DNA of 22,713 nt from a virus: positions 1 to 22,713 of IMG/VR virus record IMGVR_UViG_3300025785_000104; one strand, written 5' to 3'. The notes beneath the pieces are model-generated. The model was not told the DNA's origin. It saw only the letters and a program-made list of their open reading frames with translations, and searched no databases. The position numbers and the translations under genes are program-made. Positions 1 through 6,878 of this stretch are shown piece after piece. Position 1 is the first letter of the stretch, and the number at the start of each line of letters is the position of its first letter.

Positions 1-205
1 CTCCGTACTGTTCTTGGGTGTCTTTCATCTTCTTTTCAAACTCAAATTTACGCACATCGTTGGCCATTCTCAAGCGATTTAGGTGTGCTAGTGTTAGTCT
101 TGTTTTGCGTAGATCCGACAATTTCATGACGGTATTATCATCGGCCTCAGACTGATAGCCAGGCTTGGCTGGCTCAGGAGATTCAAATAGGTCGGTTACA
201 AACAT
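1..205 (-). CDS. Partial unknown protein downstream of portal (3' end outside window)
   Basis: An open frame on the minus strand starts at the ATG at 205-203 and stays open for 68 codons to the window edge, so its C-terminus is missing. It begins MFVTDLFESPEPAKPGYQ and becomes strongly charged and helical (KLSDLRKTRLTLAHLNRLR, then KFEFEKKMKDTQEQYG), which looks like a coiled-coil or helical assembly protein. The start lies 22 nt beyond the portal stop. No Shine-Dalgarno site is visible, and a CATAAATA box (218-211) sits just upstream. In T4 the genes after gp20 are prohead core genes 67, 68, 21 and 22, so a head-core or scaffold role is possible from position alone. I do not recognise the family. 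Confidence 0.6.
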   Translation of the reverse strand, partial: MFVTDLFESPEPAKPGYQSEADDNTVMKLSDLRKTRLTLAHLNRLRMANDVRKFEFEKKMKDTQEQYG

Positions 206-210
206 AGTGT

Positions 211-218
211 TATTTATG
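211..218 (-). promoter_or_regulatory. Late-promoter-like box CATAAATA
   Basis: The minus strand reads CATAAATA, one base off the T4 late -10 box TATAAATA, between the portal stop and the ATG at 205. A T4-type late start would fall about 6 nt downstream of the box, almost on the ATG, so it would give a transcript with essentially no leader. It may be a chance match. Confidence 0.3.
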
Positions 219-227
219 TAATATGGA

Positions 228-1961
228 TTACATTACGCCCGGTGGGCTGGCTGGTGCAGCGCCAGCGGCAGGTGCTCCTGCTTCTGCCCCAGTGTCTAGT
301 GCTCCGCCTGCACCCTCTGCGCCTGCTTCAGGTGTAACATTGCCGAGATCGTTGGCAAGTCCGCCAGGAGTAACACCCACGTTACGCAAGTTGGCTTGGC
401 CAGCATCTGCGCTTTCTGCTTTGCCTTTTTCTTCGGCCCACATCATTTCGTTTTCGCTCATTTCCATCTCGCTTAGGCCCAAATAGCGCTTCATCAAGAA
501 ACGTTTACTTAGATAAGGATACTGTTCAAGCTGTGTAAATGTGGCAATTTTAGCGCTATCAATATCGGCTTGGCGATACTGTGCAAAGTTTTGTGGTTCG
601 TTAAAGTGCAGTTCAAAGATTTGACCGTCAATGTTGATGCCTCTCCAGCGCATAAACATCTTGAATTCATTGTCCAGCTTGTCAATAACCATGCTTTGTA
701 GACGTTTACAGTACTGGTTAAAGCGCCACTCTTGAATAAGAGCTGTGCCTACTTTACCGTCACTCATGGTTTGTGTTCCGTCGTCAATACCTGTTGGCAA
801 GTAACTGGCAGGGATGCGTAGTCCACGGAATAGCTTGTTAGTAAAGAACTTCAAGTCTGTGATCTCACCTAAGTTCTGTCCACCGGGCAATACTTCTACA
901 CTAGAGCCACGTCCGTCGGCTGTTTGTGGGAAAAAGTAATCTTCGTTGGTTTGCAATGGATTGTATGTGGCATCCATCATGTTGACGCCGCCCTGTGTTT
1001 GTGTGGGAATACGGCGTTGACTGATCTCGTTCTTTACACGATCTACGAAGGCCATGGCCATGTGTGTTGGCATGTTGCCCACATCAATCTTGAACATACG
1101 GCGTTCTGGAGCACGTTGCACACGATAGATAATGATTGAGTCTTCTAGTAGTTCTTTTTGTTTGAATACTTTGAAAACGTTTTCCAACACTGAGTTACCA
1201 AACGGCCAAAAAATGTCAAGTCCTTCAGTCAAGCTCAAGTGTACCACGTGTTCTGCGTTGATAACTGCTTCGTTTTGTGCGTGACTGAATCTTGATCCAC
1301 CACTATACGGGCTGCGTGGTTGCACATAAGCACCCGACGGACCGCCAACTTGTGGATGGTTAGTAAACGTATCTGACGTGCTGACTGCGGTTACAGTCAT
1401 GTTTTGGAAATTGGGGTTAATGTCTTTGATAACATACTGCTCGGGCTTTTTGCCATCGCTTTCGTTAACAATAACTTTGGTAACTTTTGACATTTCAACC
1501 CAGAACAGCTTGAATGTTTCTGGATCACGTATAAACACTTGATCGCCGTATTTGATGGAGTTACGGAAGATTTTGAAAATACGTTTGTTAAATTCGTTCA
1601 GTGTGATCCACTGTTGTAGCTGCTCTTTGATAATCTTGACTTCGTTGTCGGTGGGCTTTTCGTGAAAGTGTATGTCAAATGCACTGAGGTTTTCATCGTT
1701 CTTCTGTGTTGAGAATTCAGCTAAAATGTCCAGTGCAGCATTAACTTCACTGTCCATGTCCATTTGTTCGTACTGATTATAACGCTCAATACGGTTTGGG
1801 TGCCCAATGTACACCTCAGGTAGTGTGCTGGCTGTGGCACGATACGCTGGGTTTACTGCCTGGGCAGTGCTGCCCATTGGACTAGTCTGTCCTTGTAGAT
1901 TACCGGTTTTGAAGTACTTTTTCCAAGATCCTCCTGTTGGGCCCTGAGTTTTAGTTGGCAT
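228..1961 (-). CDS. 20: Portal vertex protein, T4 gp20-like
   Basis: This 577-aa protein matches the T4 gp20 family in length (T4 gp20 is about 520 aa) and content. The N-terminal block around residues 48-85 (PEVYIGHPNRIERYNQYEQM, then DSEVNAALDILAEFST) is typical of T4-type portals. A core with IFRNSIKYGDQVFIRD and a late RGLRIPASYLPTG block follow. The last 60 or so residues are Ala/Gly/Pro rich and probably disordered. The portal forms the dodecameric ring at the special vertex through which DNA is packaged and to which neck and tail attach. The ATG at 1961-1959 lies inside the last codons of the upstream homing endonuclease gene (11-nt overlap). An AGGGA Shine-Dalgarno sequence about 8 nt upstream is therefore also inside that gene. 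The gene would be transcribed with tape measure from the late promoter near 4840. Confidence 0.92.
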   Translation of the reverse strand: MPTKTQGPTGGSWKKYFKTGNLQGQTSPMGSTAQAVNPAYRATASTLPEVYIGHPNRIERYNQYEQMDMDSEVNAALDILAEFSTQKNDENLSAFDIHFHEKPTDNEVKIIKEQLQQWITLNEFNKRIFKIFRNSIKYGDQVFIRDPETFKLFWVEMSKVTKVIVNESDGKKPEQYVIKDINPNFQNMTVTAVSTSDTFTNHPQVGGPSGAYVQPRSPYSGGSRFSHAQNEAVINAEHVVHLSLTEGLDIFWPFGNSVLENVFKVFKQKELLEDSIIIYRVQRAPERRMFKIDVGNMPTHMAMAFVDRVKNEISQRRIPTQTQGGVNMMDATYNPLQTNEDYFFPQTADGRGSSVEVLPGGQNLGEITDLKFFTNKLFRGLRIPASYLPTGIDDGTQTMSDGKVGTALIQEWRFNQYCKRLQSMVIDKLDNEFKMFMRWRGINIDGQIFELHFNEPQNFAQYRQADIDSAKIATFTQLEQYPYLSKRFLMKRYLGLSEMEMSENEMMWAEEKGKAESADAGQANLRNVGVTPGGLANDLGNVTPEAGAEGAGGALDTGAEAGAPAAGAAPASPPGVM

Positions 1962-2442
1962 TTAATGATTCCCTAATTGCTTTATTTCTTGCTTTAAGTG
2001 TAGCCGATATCTTTGCAGCTCTAACTGGATCGTACGGTCTTCCTAAATTAGCTTGTCTTATTTTTTCAGCATGTTCAGCAGTTTTAGGTTTACTGTAGTT
2101 TTTCTTATGTTCTTCAGTTCTAACTTTGCCTAGATTTCCTTGTCGTATTTTTTCAATTGATTCCAGAGAATGTTTCCATCCAGCATAACATGCCCATTGA
2201 TTTATTTTAATATTTTCTAATATCCCACCATCAACTTTTCTACCATATTTTAAGATTAAATCTTTTTCTAAATTTTTAGCAGCTTCGTTGGTTAAATTAT
2301 TTTCAATGATTACTCTACGTTCTTTTGGCGGTAGATCAACACCATGCTTAACATTAATTCTATTTCCAGTTCCCTTACCAATATAATAAGGAGTACCTTC
2401 TTCAGTTAAGTATTGATAGACATAAAATCTATTATCGGCCAT
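1951..2442 (-). CDS. GIY-YIG homing endonuclease with NUMOD3 repeats
   Basis: This 163-aa protein has an N-terminal GIY-YIG nuclease domain: YVYQYL at residues 7-12, YYIGKG at 19-24, Arg28, and a probable metal-binding Glu59 in NLEKDLILKYGR. Residues about 90-155 carry repeated helix-turn units (HSLESIEKIRQGNLGK, then TAEHAEKIRQANLGRP) typical of NUMOD3 DNA-binding modules. The combination is characteristic of free-standing phage homing endonucleases that nick a neighbouring gene and spread by gene conversion. The start is the ATG at 2442, preceded by AGGA with 7-nt spacing. The gene sits in the 33-nt gap after the tape measure and overruns the portal start by 11 nt. It is visibly more A+T rich than its neighbours, which suggests a recent arrival. 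The likely target is the portal or tape-measure gene of a related phage (inference). Confidence 0.88.
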   Translation of the reverse strand: MADNRFYVYQYLTEEGTPYYIGKGTGNRINVKHGVDLPPKERRVIIENNLTNEAAKNLEKDLILKYGRKVDGGILENIKINQWACYAGWKHSLESIEKIRQGNLGKVRTEEHKKNYSKPKTAEHAEKIRQANLGRPYDPVRAAKISATLKARNKAIRESLNAN

Positions 2443-2462
2443 TATATATTCCTACTGTGCAA

Positions 2463-2470
2463 TATTTACC
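2463..2470 (-). promoter_or_regulatory. Possible weak late-promoter-like box ahead of the homing endonuclease
   Basis: The minus strand reads GGTAAATA, two bases off TATAAATA, at a position that would give a leader of about 15 nt including the AGGA site before the ATG at 2442. It is a weak match, and read-through from the tape measure gene is equally plausible. Confidence 0.2.
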
Positions 2471-2475
2471 ACACG

Positions 2476-4806
2476 TTATGCAACTGCGTTGTGAATCTTC
2501 TTGTTGAGGTCCACACTGGCACGTAGGTAATCATTGGTTTGTTTTTGTTCTTTCAACATGTCCTGCATGAGTTTGGCTGTGTTAGTTTCTCCTCCGCTGG
2601 TACTGCCACCAGTTTTGTTTCCGCTGCCAAACATGTGATCTAGTACACCAACTGCTGCCATCTTGGCTAGATCTGCTGCTGTAGGCAAGCTCTCATTGAT
2701 CTTTTTCATTGCCCCAGCTACTGCCATCAACCGATTGGGATCCAACTGCTCAAATTTTTGTACGCCTGCTACCACAGCATCAAACCCGCCTGCACCACTT
2801 ACTAGTCCCGCTAATGCTCCTCCAACACCAAACGGCAACATGGCTATACCAACAGCAGCTATGCCCGGAGCAATGGCCAGCAACTGCAAAGGGTTGACTT
2901 CAGTTGCCATTTTGATCAGGCTATCAGCTAGAGTACCTAGAACTGCACTGGCTGCTTTGCCCATTGCTTCAATAGCAGGTGCAGCATATTCTAGCGCTTT
3001 GCCCAGTCCCATTGCTGTTAGTGTAAATGCTGCCATACCTGCCAGTGTTGCAGAATTTGCCAACAAAGCGAATCCTTCAGCAAGGCCTTTTAGTCCCCCG
3101 CCAATGCCGCCGCCGGCGCCTCCGCCCACAGCTCCTCCAACTTTTTCCAGTGCCCCACCAGCTCCGCCTAGAGTTTTTTCAAGTACTGATCCACCTACAC
3201 TAGCCGCACCTTTGGCTGCTACTGCGGTTCCTGCAAGGGCACCAAACCCTGCTACAATTGCCTGTACTATCATTCCAGTCCATCCACTCATTGCACTGGC
3301 TAACCAAGATCCTCCGCCAGCAGCAACACCCACAGCACCTTTGATCTGGTTAATTGTGGTAATCAACGCATCTTTAAAAGCTGGCAAGTGATCACTTGCA
3401 ATTTTTTGCATCTGTTTGGCCATGTCTTGCTGTGCAGACATTAGATCAGCGGCAGTATCTTTACCTTCTTTACCAGCTTTTTGCTGTTTTGCAATCTTGT
3501 CTTTTTCTTCTTGAACGTTGGCACTGCCCATCTTGCCGTATTCTTTCATGGCCTTGGTAGCCATTTCGTCCAGTCCTGAATACCCGTGCTGTGCCGCAGT
3601 GGCCAATGCACCTTGATTGGCCAACTGTGATTCAATTTGATCTCCGTATTTTTTACGCAGATTCATTTCAGCTTCGGCATCCAGTTTGCCTTGTTGGGCC
3701 AATCTGAATTCTTCTTCGTGCATGGCCTTAAGTGCAGGGCTTGCCTGTTCTAGTATGGCCACGTTTTTATCTGTAACTGCACCGCCGTGAGCTATACGAT
3801 CTTGTATGGCTTTGGCACTGTCTTCAGTCATTGCACCTAATGCTTTATTAAACTTGTCACGTGCAATAGGATCCATCTTGGCCAGTTCTTGTTGCATTTT
3901 GAAATTGTTTGATCTGGCTTCGGCTTCTTGTTGCTGTTCCTTTGCGCTCTTGCCTGTCAAGTCTGCTACTAGTTTAAGATCACGTGCATACTGTTCTGTC
4001 AATGCTGCAACTTGTTCGTCGCTGGCCTGTAGCTTACCTGCAGGCCCAGCCAAGCGTGCCATGGTAGCTGCATAAGCATCAGCCTGTTCTTCCATGGTCA
4101 TGCCCAGAGCAAACATACCGTTACGTGCAGCATCACCACCAGCTTTCATGGCCGCTGCCATTTTTTTGCTGCCTTCTGCAACGCCTAGACCTGACTTGGT
4201 AAAGTTTTCAGTATTGGCTGCAACTGATTTGCTAAACTGTTCTACAGTCATACCGGCACCAAGTGCAGTGGCAGTCATGGCCTCTAGCCCGCCACTATAG
4301 ACTGCACCCACAGACGACATTTGTCGGAAACCATCAATCATCTTGTTGGTTTCTTTCAGCATAAAGTCAATGCCAGCTTTGGTTAATTCTTGTATAGCAC
4401 CAACTAGTCCGCCCAGCGCCTGCCCAGCAGCAGCCATGTAACGACCATTGTTGTTGCCTTCTTTGGCCATTTGATTACCAATTCGTATCATGGCATCAGT
4501 GCCAACTTTGAATCCTGCGCCCATCGTATCGATGTTGCTTTTCATAAAGCTGGCGGCTGTGGCCATGGCATCTCCGCTGGCCATAGCGCTGGTAGCTGCA
4601 CCCATAAAGCTCTTGACTAGCCCGCCAACTATAACTCCACTAAACTTGGCGGCAGAAGATTCCATAACTTCCGTAGAAGTTTCCAACTCATCTGTCCAGA
4701 GTCCCAATGCTTTTGCTACTTCTTTATCGCGCTTTTCTTGTTCTTTGCTCCGCTTCATGTCTTTTTCATGCTGGGCGGCTTTTTCGCGATCAATTTCGTC
4801 GGCCAT
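2476..4806 (-). CDS. Tail tape measure protein
   Basis: This 776-aa protein has tape-measure composition: a charged helical N-terminus (residues 1-40, many Lys/Glu), long Ala/Met/Lys-rich helices to about residue 470, then Gly/Ala-rich hydrophobic segments (about 490-690, including GGAGGGIGGGLKGLAEG and LLAIAPGIAAVGIAMLPFG) that could enter or cross the host membrane. A helical tail follows. The tape measure sets tail length and is ejected ahead of the DNA; the T4 counterpart is gp29 (590 aa), so a somewhat longer tail is expected if the ruler rule holds. It is assigned by composition and context (next to hub assembly protein gp26 and the portal), not by a specific motif. The ATG at 4806-4804 is preceded by AGGA 5 nt upstream. 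It is transcribed from a perfect TATAAATA box at 4845-4838. Confidence 0.82.
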   Translation of the reverse strand: MADEIDREKAAQHEKDMKRSKEQEKRDKEVAKALGLWTDELETSTEVMESSAAKFSGVIVGGLVKSFMGAATSAMASGDAMATAASFMKSNIDTMGAGFKVGTDAMIRIGNQMAKEGNNNGRYMAAAGQALGGLVGAIQELTKAGIDFMLKETNKMIDGFRQMSSVGAVYSGGLEAMTATALGAGMTVEQFSKSVAANTENFTKSGLGVAEGSKKMAAAMKAGGDAARNGMFALGMTMEEQADAYAATMARLAGPAGKLQASDEQVAALTEQYARDLKLVADLTGKSAKEQQQEAEARSNNFKMQQELAKMDPIARDKFNKALGAMTEDSAKAIQDRIAHGGAVTDKNVAILEQASPALKAMHEEEFRLAQQGKLDAEAEMNLRKKYGDQIESQLANQGALATAAQHGYSGLDEMATKAMKEYGKMGSANVQEEKDKIAKQQKAGKEGKDTAADLMSAQQDMAKQMQKIASDHLPAFKDALITTINQIKGAVGVAAGGGSWLASAMSGWTGMIVQAIVAGFGALAGTAVAAKGAASVGGSVLEKTLGGAGGALEKVGGAVGGGAGGGIGGGLKGLAEGFALLANSATLAGMAAFTLTAMGLGKALEYAAPAIEAMGKAASAVLGTLADSLIKMATEVNPLQLLAIAPGIAAVGIAMLPFGVGGALAGLVSGAGGFDAVVAGVQKFEQLDPNRLMAVAGAMKKINESLPTAADLAKMAAVGVLDHMFGSGNKTGGSTSGGETNTAKLMQDMLKEQKQTNDYLRASVDLNKKIHNAVA

Positions 4807-4814
4807 GTTAGTCC

Positions 4815-4822
4815 TATAAATA
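4815..4822 (+). promoter_or_regulatory. T4-type late promoter driving the gp26-like gene
   Basis: An exact TATAAATA box. With the T4 spacing (box at about -13 to -6) transcription would begin near 4828-4830, giving a leader of about 25 nt with AGGA at 4845-4848 and an ATG at 4855. It would be recognised by the phage late sigma factor gp55, encoded in this window. Confidence 0.75.
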
Positions 4823-4837
4823 TGTTAGTATATCAAG

Positions 4838-4845
4838 TATTTATA
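4838..4845 (-). promoter_or_regulatory. T4-type late promoter driving tape measure, homing endonuclease and portal
   Basis: An exact TATAAATA on the minus strand. The expected start near 4830-4832 gives a leader of about 25 nt with AGGA (4815-4812) and the ATG at 4806. It faces the plus-strand late promoter with start sites almost touching, so the two polymerases would compete for the same 35 bp. Confidence 0.75.
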
Positions 4846-4854
4846 GGAAAAAAC

Positions 4855-5736
4855 ATGACACAATTTGCTCCACAAGCAATACCCAACCAAATTGCCGGAA
4901 ATAACCCGTTAGCCAAACATTTTAGGCAACCTGCTATTTTTACACGCCTGATCAGCGGTGGCAAGTACTGGCCTGATGGCGCATTGGATTTACCAGTAAC
5001 TGGCAAGATTCCCGTGTATCCTATGACCACACGAGATGAGATCACACTGAAAACTCCTGATGCCCTAATTGATGGAACCAGTGTTGTTAATGTGATACAG
5101 AGCTGCTGCCCAAATATCAAAAATGCCTGGGAAATGCCCAGTGTTGATGTTGATGCTATCTTGATTGCTGTGCGTATCGCCAGCTATGGTGGATCGATGG
5201 GTATTGAATCAGTTTGTCCTCACTGCAAGAATGAACACGAATATGATATCAACTTGAGCAGTATACTTGACACCATACCAATGCCCGACTACGACACTGA
5301 GCTGCGTATCAATCAAGAAATTTCAATTAAACTGAAACCCATGAATTACTTGCAGGTAAGTCGTGCAGGCACTGCTGCATTTGAAGAACAACGTTATATA
5401 CAGTCGTTGAGCACATCAGATGCCACCGATGAGCAAAAGAAAGAGCAGTACGGTCTACATTTGGAAAAACTGGTTGATCTCAGTATCAAGAACATTGTCT
5501 ACTGTACAGAAGCTGTTATTTTAAACAGTACAGAACGTGTGACTGATCCCAAGTACATCTCTGAATACTATGCAAATGCTGAAACTAGCGTACTAAAGAA
5601 ACTGCAAGATCGTATCAAAGAATATGCAGATATCACTGCGCTCAAACCCATGACTGTGCAATGTACTGCTTGCCAAGCAAACTTTTCATTGAGCATTCAA
5701 TTTGACTATGCAAGTTTTTTCGGCAAAGGCTTTTGA
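4855..5736 (+). CDS. 26: Baseplate hub assembly protein, gp26-like (T4_baseplate family)
   Basis: A 293-aa protein. The start is the ATG at 4855 because AGGA lies 6 nt upstream and the late promoter lies at 4815. The open frame continues 39 codons further upstream, but those codons overlap the tape-measure coding sequence and the promoter. Residues 50-120 (GKIPVYPMTTRDEITLKTPD, later WEMPSVDVDAILIAVRIASY) match the gp26-like baseplate family of T4-type phages. Cys pairs CPHC (121-124) and CTAC (270-273) look like a zinc ribbon split by a long helical middle. In T4, gp26 acts in assembling the central baseplate hub. The protein is longer than T4 gp26 (208 aa). Its TGA overlaps the TTG start of the next gene, implying translational coupling. 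Confidence 0.75.
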   Translation: MTQFAPQAIPNQIAGNNPLAKHFRQPAIFTRLISGGKYWPDGALDLPVTGKIPVYPMTTRDEITLKTPDALIDGTSVVNVIQSCCPNIKNAWEMPSVDVDAILIAVRIASYGGSMGIESVCPHCKNEHEYDINLSSILDTIPMPDYDTELRINQEISIKLKPMNYLQVSRAGTAAFEEQRYIQSLSTSDATDEQKKEQYGLHLEKLVDLSIKNIVYCTEAVILNSTERVTDPKYISEYYANAETSVLKKLQDRIKEYADITALKPMTVQCTACQANFSLSIQFDYASFFGKGF

Positions 5737-5951
5737 CTCTAGACAACTCTGAGATTGTTGAATACATTGGTAAGTTCGACAAAGAGACAAAAGCCCTCAA
5801 AGAAGAAGCACTCAGATTTTGTTGGTACATGCGCGGAGGACTCAGCTATGATGACGCATTCATGCTGAGTGCAAATGAACGTGATATCATAGGCAAAATA
5901 GTCAAAGAGAACTTAGAGACAACCAAGAAGTCAGGTCTTCCCTTCTTTTGA
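5733..5951 (+). CDS. Small conserved tail/hub assembly protein, TTG start
   Basis: A 72-aa protein starting at TTG (5733-5735), which overlaps the TGA of the gp26-like gene, so translation probably depends on ribosomes finishing gp26. The sequence is helical and charged (EYIGKFDKETKALKEEA, then FCWYMRGGLSYDDAFML, ending ENLETTKKSGLPFF). Short proteins of this kind follow gp26 in T4-like phages. I know no firm function; a chaperone-like role in hub or tape-measure assembly is inferred from position. The junction GGC TTT TGA also places this frame at -1 to gp26, so a gp26-fusion product by frameshift is conceivable, although the slip site is not a classical heptamer. No other start codon in frame gives a better Shine-Dalgarno site. 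Confidence 0.7.
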   Translation: MTLDNSEIVEYIGKFDKETKALKEEALRFCWYMRGGLSYDDAFMLSANERDIIGKIVKENLETTKKSGLPFF

Positions 5952-5969
5952 ATATATGTCATTCTTTTA

Positions 5970-5988
5970 AGATGTACTACGTACATCT
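5970..5988 (+). terminator. Possible terminator after the gp26 operon
   Basis: A perfect 8-bp stem AGATGTAC/GTACATCT with a 3-nt loop begins 19 nt after the last stop. The following tract GTTATTT is only partly T-rich, so intrinsic termination is uncertain. The stem is nearly self-complementary and would work equally on either strand. Confidence 0.35.
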
Positions 5989-6028
5989 GTTATTTCGCTT
6001 GCGCTCATAACTGTATTTTCTGTAACTA

Positions 6029-6053
6029 GAGCGAAGCGACTTGAGCGAAGCGA
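6029..6053. repeat. Tandem GAGCGAAGCGA repeat
   Basis: Two identical copies of GAGCGAAGCGA (6029-6039 and 6043-6053) are spaced 14 nt apart. A nearly complementary TCGCTTGCGCTC lies upstream at 5995-6006 and could pair with either copy, giving alternative hairpins. Confidence 0.75.
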
Positions 6054-6106
6054 TATATACTGTTCATCCAGATCTATCAGTCACACTTTGCCCGCACAGG
6101 GCAAAA

Positions 6107-6241
6107 ATGAATAGTTCGCTTCATCCGAGTCGACACCAGTCACCGGCGTTAGAGCAATTACAGAGGCGGTTGTCCGGTACCTCGAGCTCAGTTCTTATCA
6201 CAACGGCAATTAATACTGTATACGCCAGCATACTGTATTAA
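6107..6241 (+). CDS. Doubtful 44-aa ORF in the intergenic region
   Basis: An ATG at 6107 follows AGGG (6098-6101) with 5-nt spacing and opens 44 codons beginning MNSSLHPSRHQSPALEQLQ. The Shine-Dalgarno fit is good, but the sequence resembles nothing I know, and the frame runs through palindromic DNA (6210-6241) that looks structural. It is listed only because the region has no other gene candidate. Confidence 0.2.
   Translation: MNSSLHPSRHQSPALEQLQRRLSGTSSSVLITTAINTVYASILY
6210..6241. repeat. 12-bp inverted repeat with one mismatch
   Basis: TTAATACTGTAT (6210-6221) and ATACTGTATTAA (6230-6241) pair over 12 positions with a single central T-T mismatch and an 8-nt loop. The same bases also form a direct repeat of ATACTGTAT. 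It could be an operator-like binding site or an RNA hairpin. Confidence 0.7.
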
Positions 6242-6244
6242 CCT

Positions 6245-6266
6245 GCTACATCACTGTAGCGTCTTT
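6245..6266 (+). terminator. Possible weak intrinsic terminator
   Basis: GCTACA/TGTAGC forms a 6-bp stem with a TCAC loop followed by GTCTTTT. The stem is short and the T-run brief. It lies about 300 nt after the gp26 operon, where it could stop read-through into the early operon. Confidence 0.3.
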
Positions 6267-6425
6267 TCAGCCATAAAAATCGTCTTCAAATAGCAAAACT
6301 GGGGCATTTAACCAGTCGTCGTCCTGTCAAGGATAGTTGCTAAGTGCTCTGTACGGCGCAGAGGCTTCCGTCCCCCTTTTTATCAGGTTGTCGCTAGACA
6401 CACGTTTTAAGACCTGTGTGAGTCG

Positions 6426-6860
6426 TTATCCGTTTAATTTGTTTATAATGTGGGAGCCATGAACACGAACACTAATTTGTCCGTTATAATAATCTGTTGA
6501 TTCTAATACTCTATGTGTAAATTGTTCTCTAGCCTCAATGTAACTACATTCTGCTTTTGATTTGCAATAGTAAAGTATTTCTCTGGTAAAGTTTTCGGTG
6601 CCATGAGTTTGAACGTCTCGGTTTAGTTGATCGTTTGAGCCATAATAGGTAAGCCAATCGCTGTCCACTTTGCTGCGGATCTTTTGCTTTTTCTTTGTAC
6701 CGTTCTTGAGTTTTACTGTTTTATAAGAAGTTTTTGCGAATTTCGCTAGTTTTTTGCCTATGTACTTTTTGCCAGATAGATTATTTGTAATGAGGTATAC
6801 GAAGCCCACACAGTCTTCGGGTAGAGTTTCTACAGGGGTTCCTTGATAGTACCAGGTCAT
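6426..6860 (-). CDS. GIY-YIG nuclease-like protein
   Basis: A 144-aa protein with a GIY-YIG-type core: VYLITN at residues 21-26 and KKYIGKK at 31-37, then a basic insertion (about 39-65, Lys-rich), DWLTYYGSN at 68-76, and Glu109 in YIEAREQF as the probable metal ligand. No NUMOD or other DNA-binding module follows, so it is a compact one-domain nuclease. Similar short proteins occur in T4-like phages; whether they home or act in DNA repair or degradation is not established. It is the last gene of the minus-strand operon, 18 nt after the radical SAM gene upstream, and starts with ATG at 6860. It is unrelated in its C-terminal half to the NUMOD3 endonuclease at 1951-2442. Confidence 0.75.
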   Translation of the reverse strand: MTWYYQGTPVETLPEDCVGFVYLITNNLSGKKYIGKKLAKFAKTSYKTVKLKNGTKKKQKIRSKVDSDWLTYYGSNDQLNRDVQTHGTENFTREILYYCKSKAECSYIEAREQFTHRVLESTDYYNGQISVRVHGSHIINKLNG

Positions 6861-6878
6861 TACACATATAGTTATGAC

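Larger units (their letters stand above)
4812..4848. repeat. Perfect 11-bp inverted repeat between two divergent late genes
   Basis: TCCTATAAATA (4812-4822) and its exact reverse complement TATTTATAGGA (4838-4848) flank a 15-nt spacer. Each arm reads as a T4 late -10 box (TATAAATA) on one strand, and on the other strand carries the AGGA Shine-Dalgarno sequence of the opposite gene. It could also fold as a hairpin in RNA or cruciform DNA. Confidence 0.9.
5952..6425. other. Long convergent intergenic region with hairpins and repeats
   Basis: About 474 bp between the end of the plus-strand gp26 operon and the end of the minus-strand early operon, unusually long for a compact phage genome. It contains a near-inverted repeat (5995-6006 with 6029-6039), a tandem 11-mer (6029-6053), a hairpin with 7-bp stem TTTGCCC/GGGCAAA (about 6086-6104), a 12-bp inverted repeat with one mismatch (6210-6241), a 6-bp stem hairpin (6245-6260) and a 5-bp stem at 6347-6363. 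No tRNA, tmRNA or group I intron signature was found by eye. A structured RNA, a replication or packaging site, or a decayed insertion are all possible. Confidence 0.6.

Noticed and set aside
2663-3391. 242-codon open frame on the plus strand opposite the tape measure
   Set aside because: Pro/Ala/Ser-rich translation mirrors the Gly/Ala-rich tape measure on the other strand. It has no ribosome site and no recognisable domain.
4738-4854. 39-codon upstream extension of the gp26-like gene
   Set aside because: It overlaps the tape-measure start on the other strand and the late promoter; AGGA and ATG at 4855 give a better start.
6086-6104. TTTGCCC/GGGCAAA hairpin as an intrinsic terminator
   Set aside because: It is not followed by a T-run on either strand in the direction of transcription; more likely part of the structured region.
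5952-6425. tRNA, tmRNA or group I intron in the intergenic gap
   Set aside because: No T-arm GTTCRA box with flanking stem, no tmRNA end and no recognisable intron core could be found by eye on either strand.
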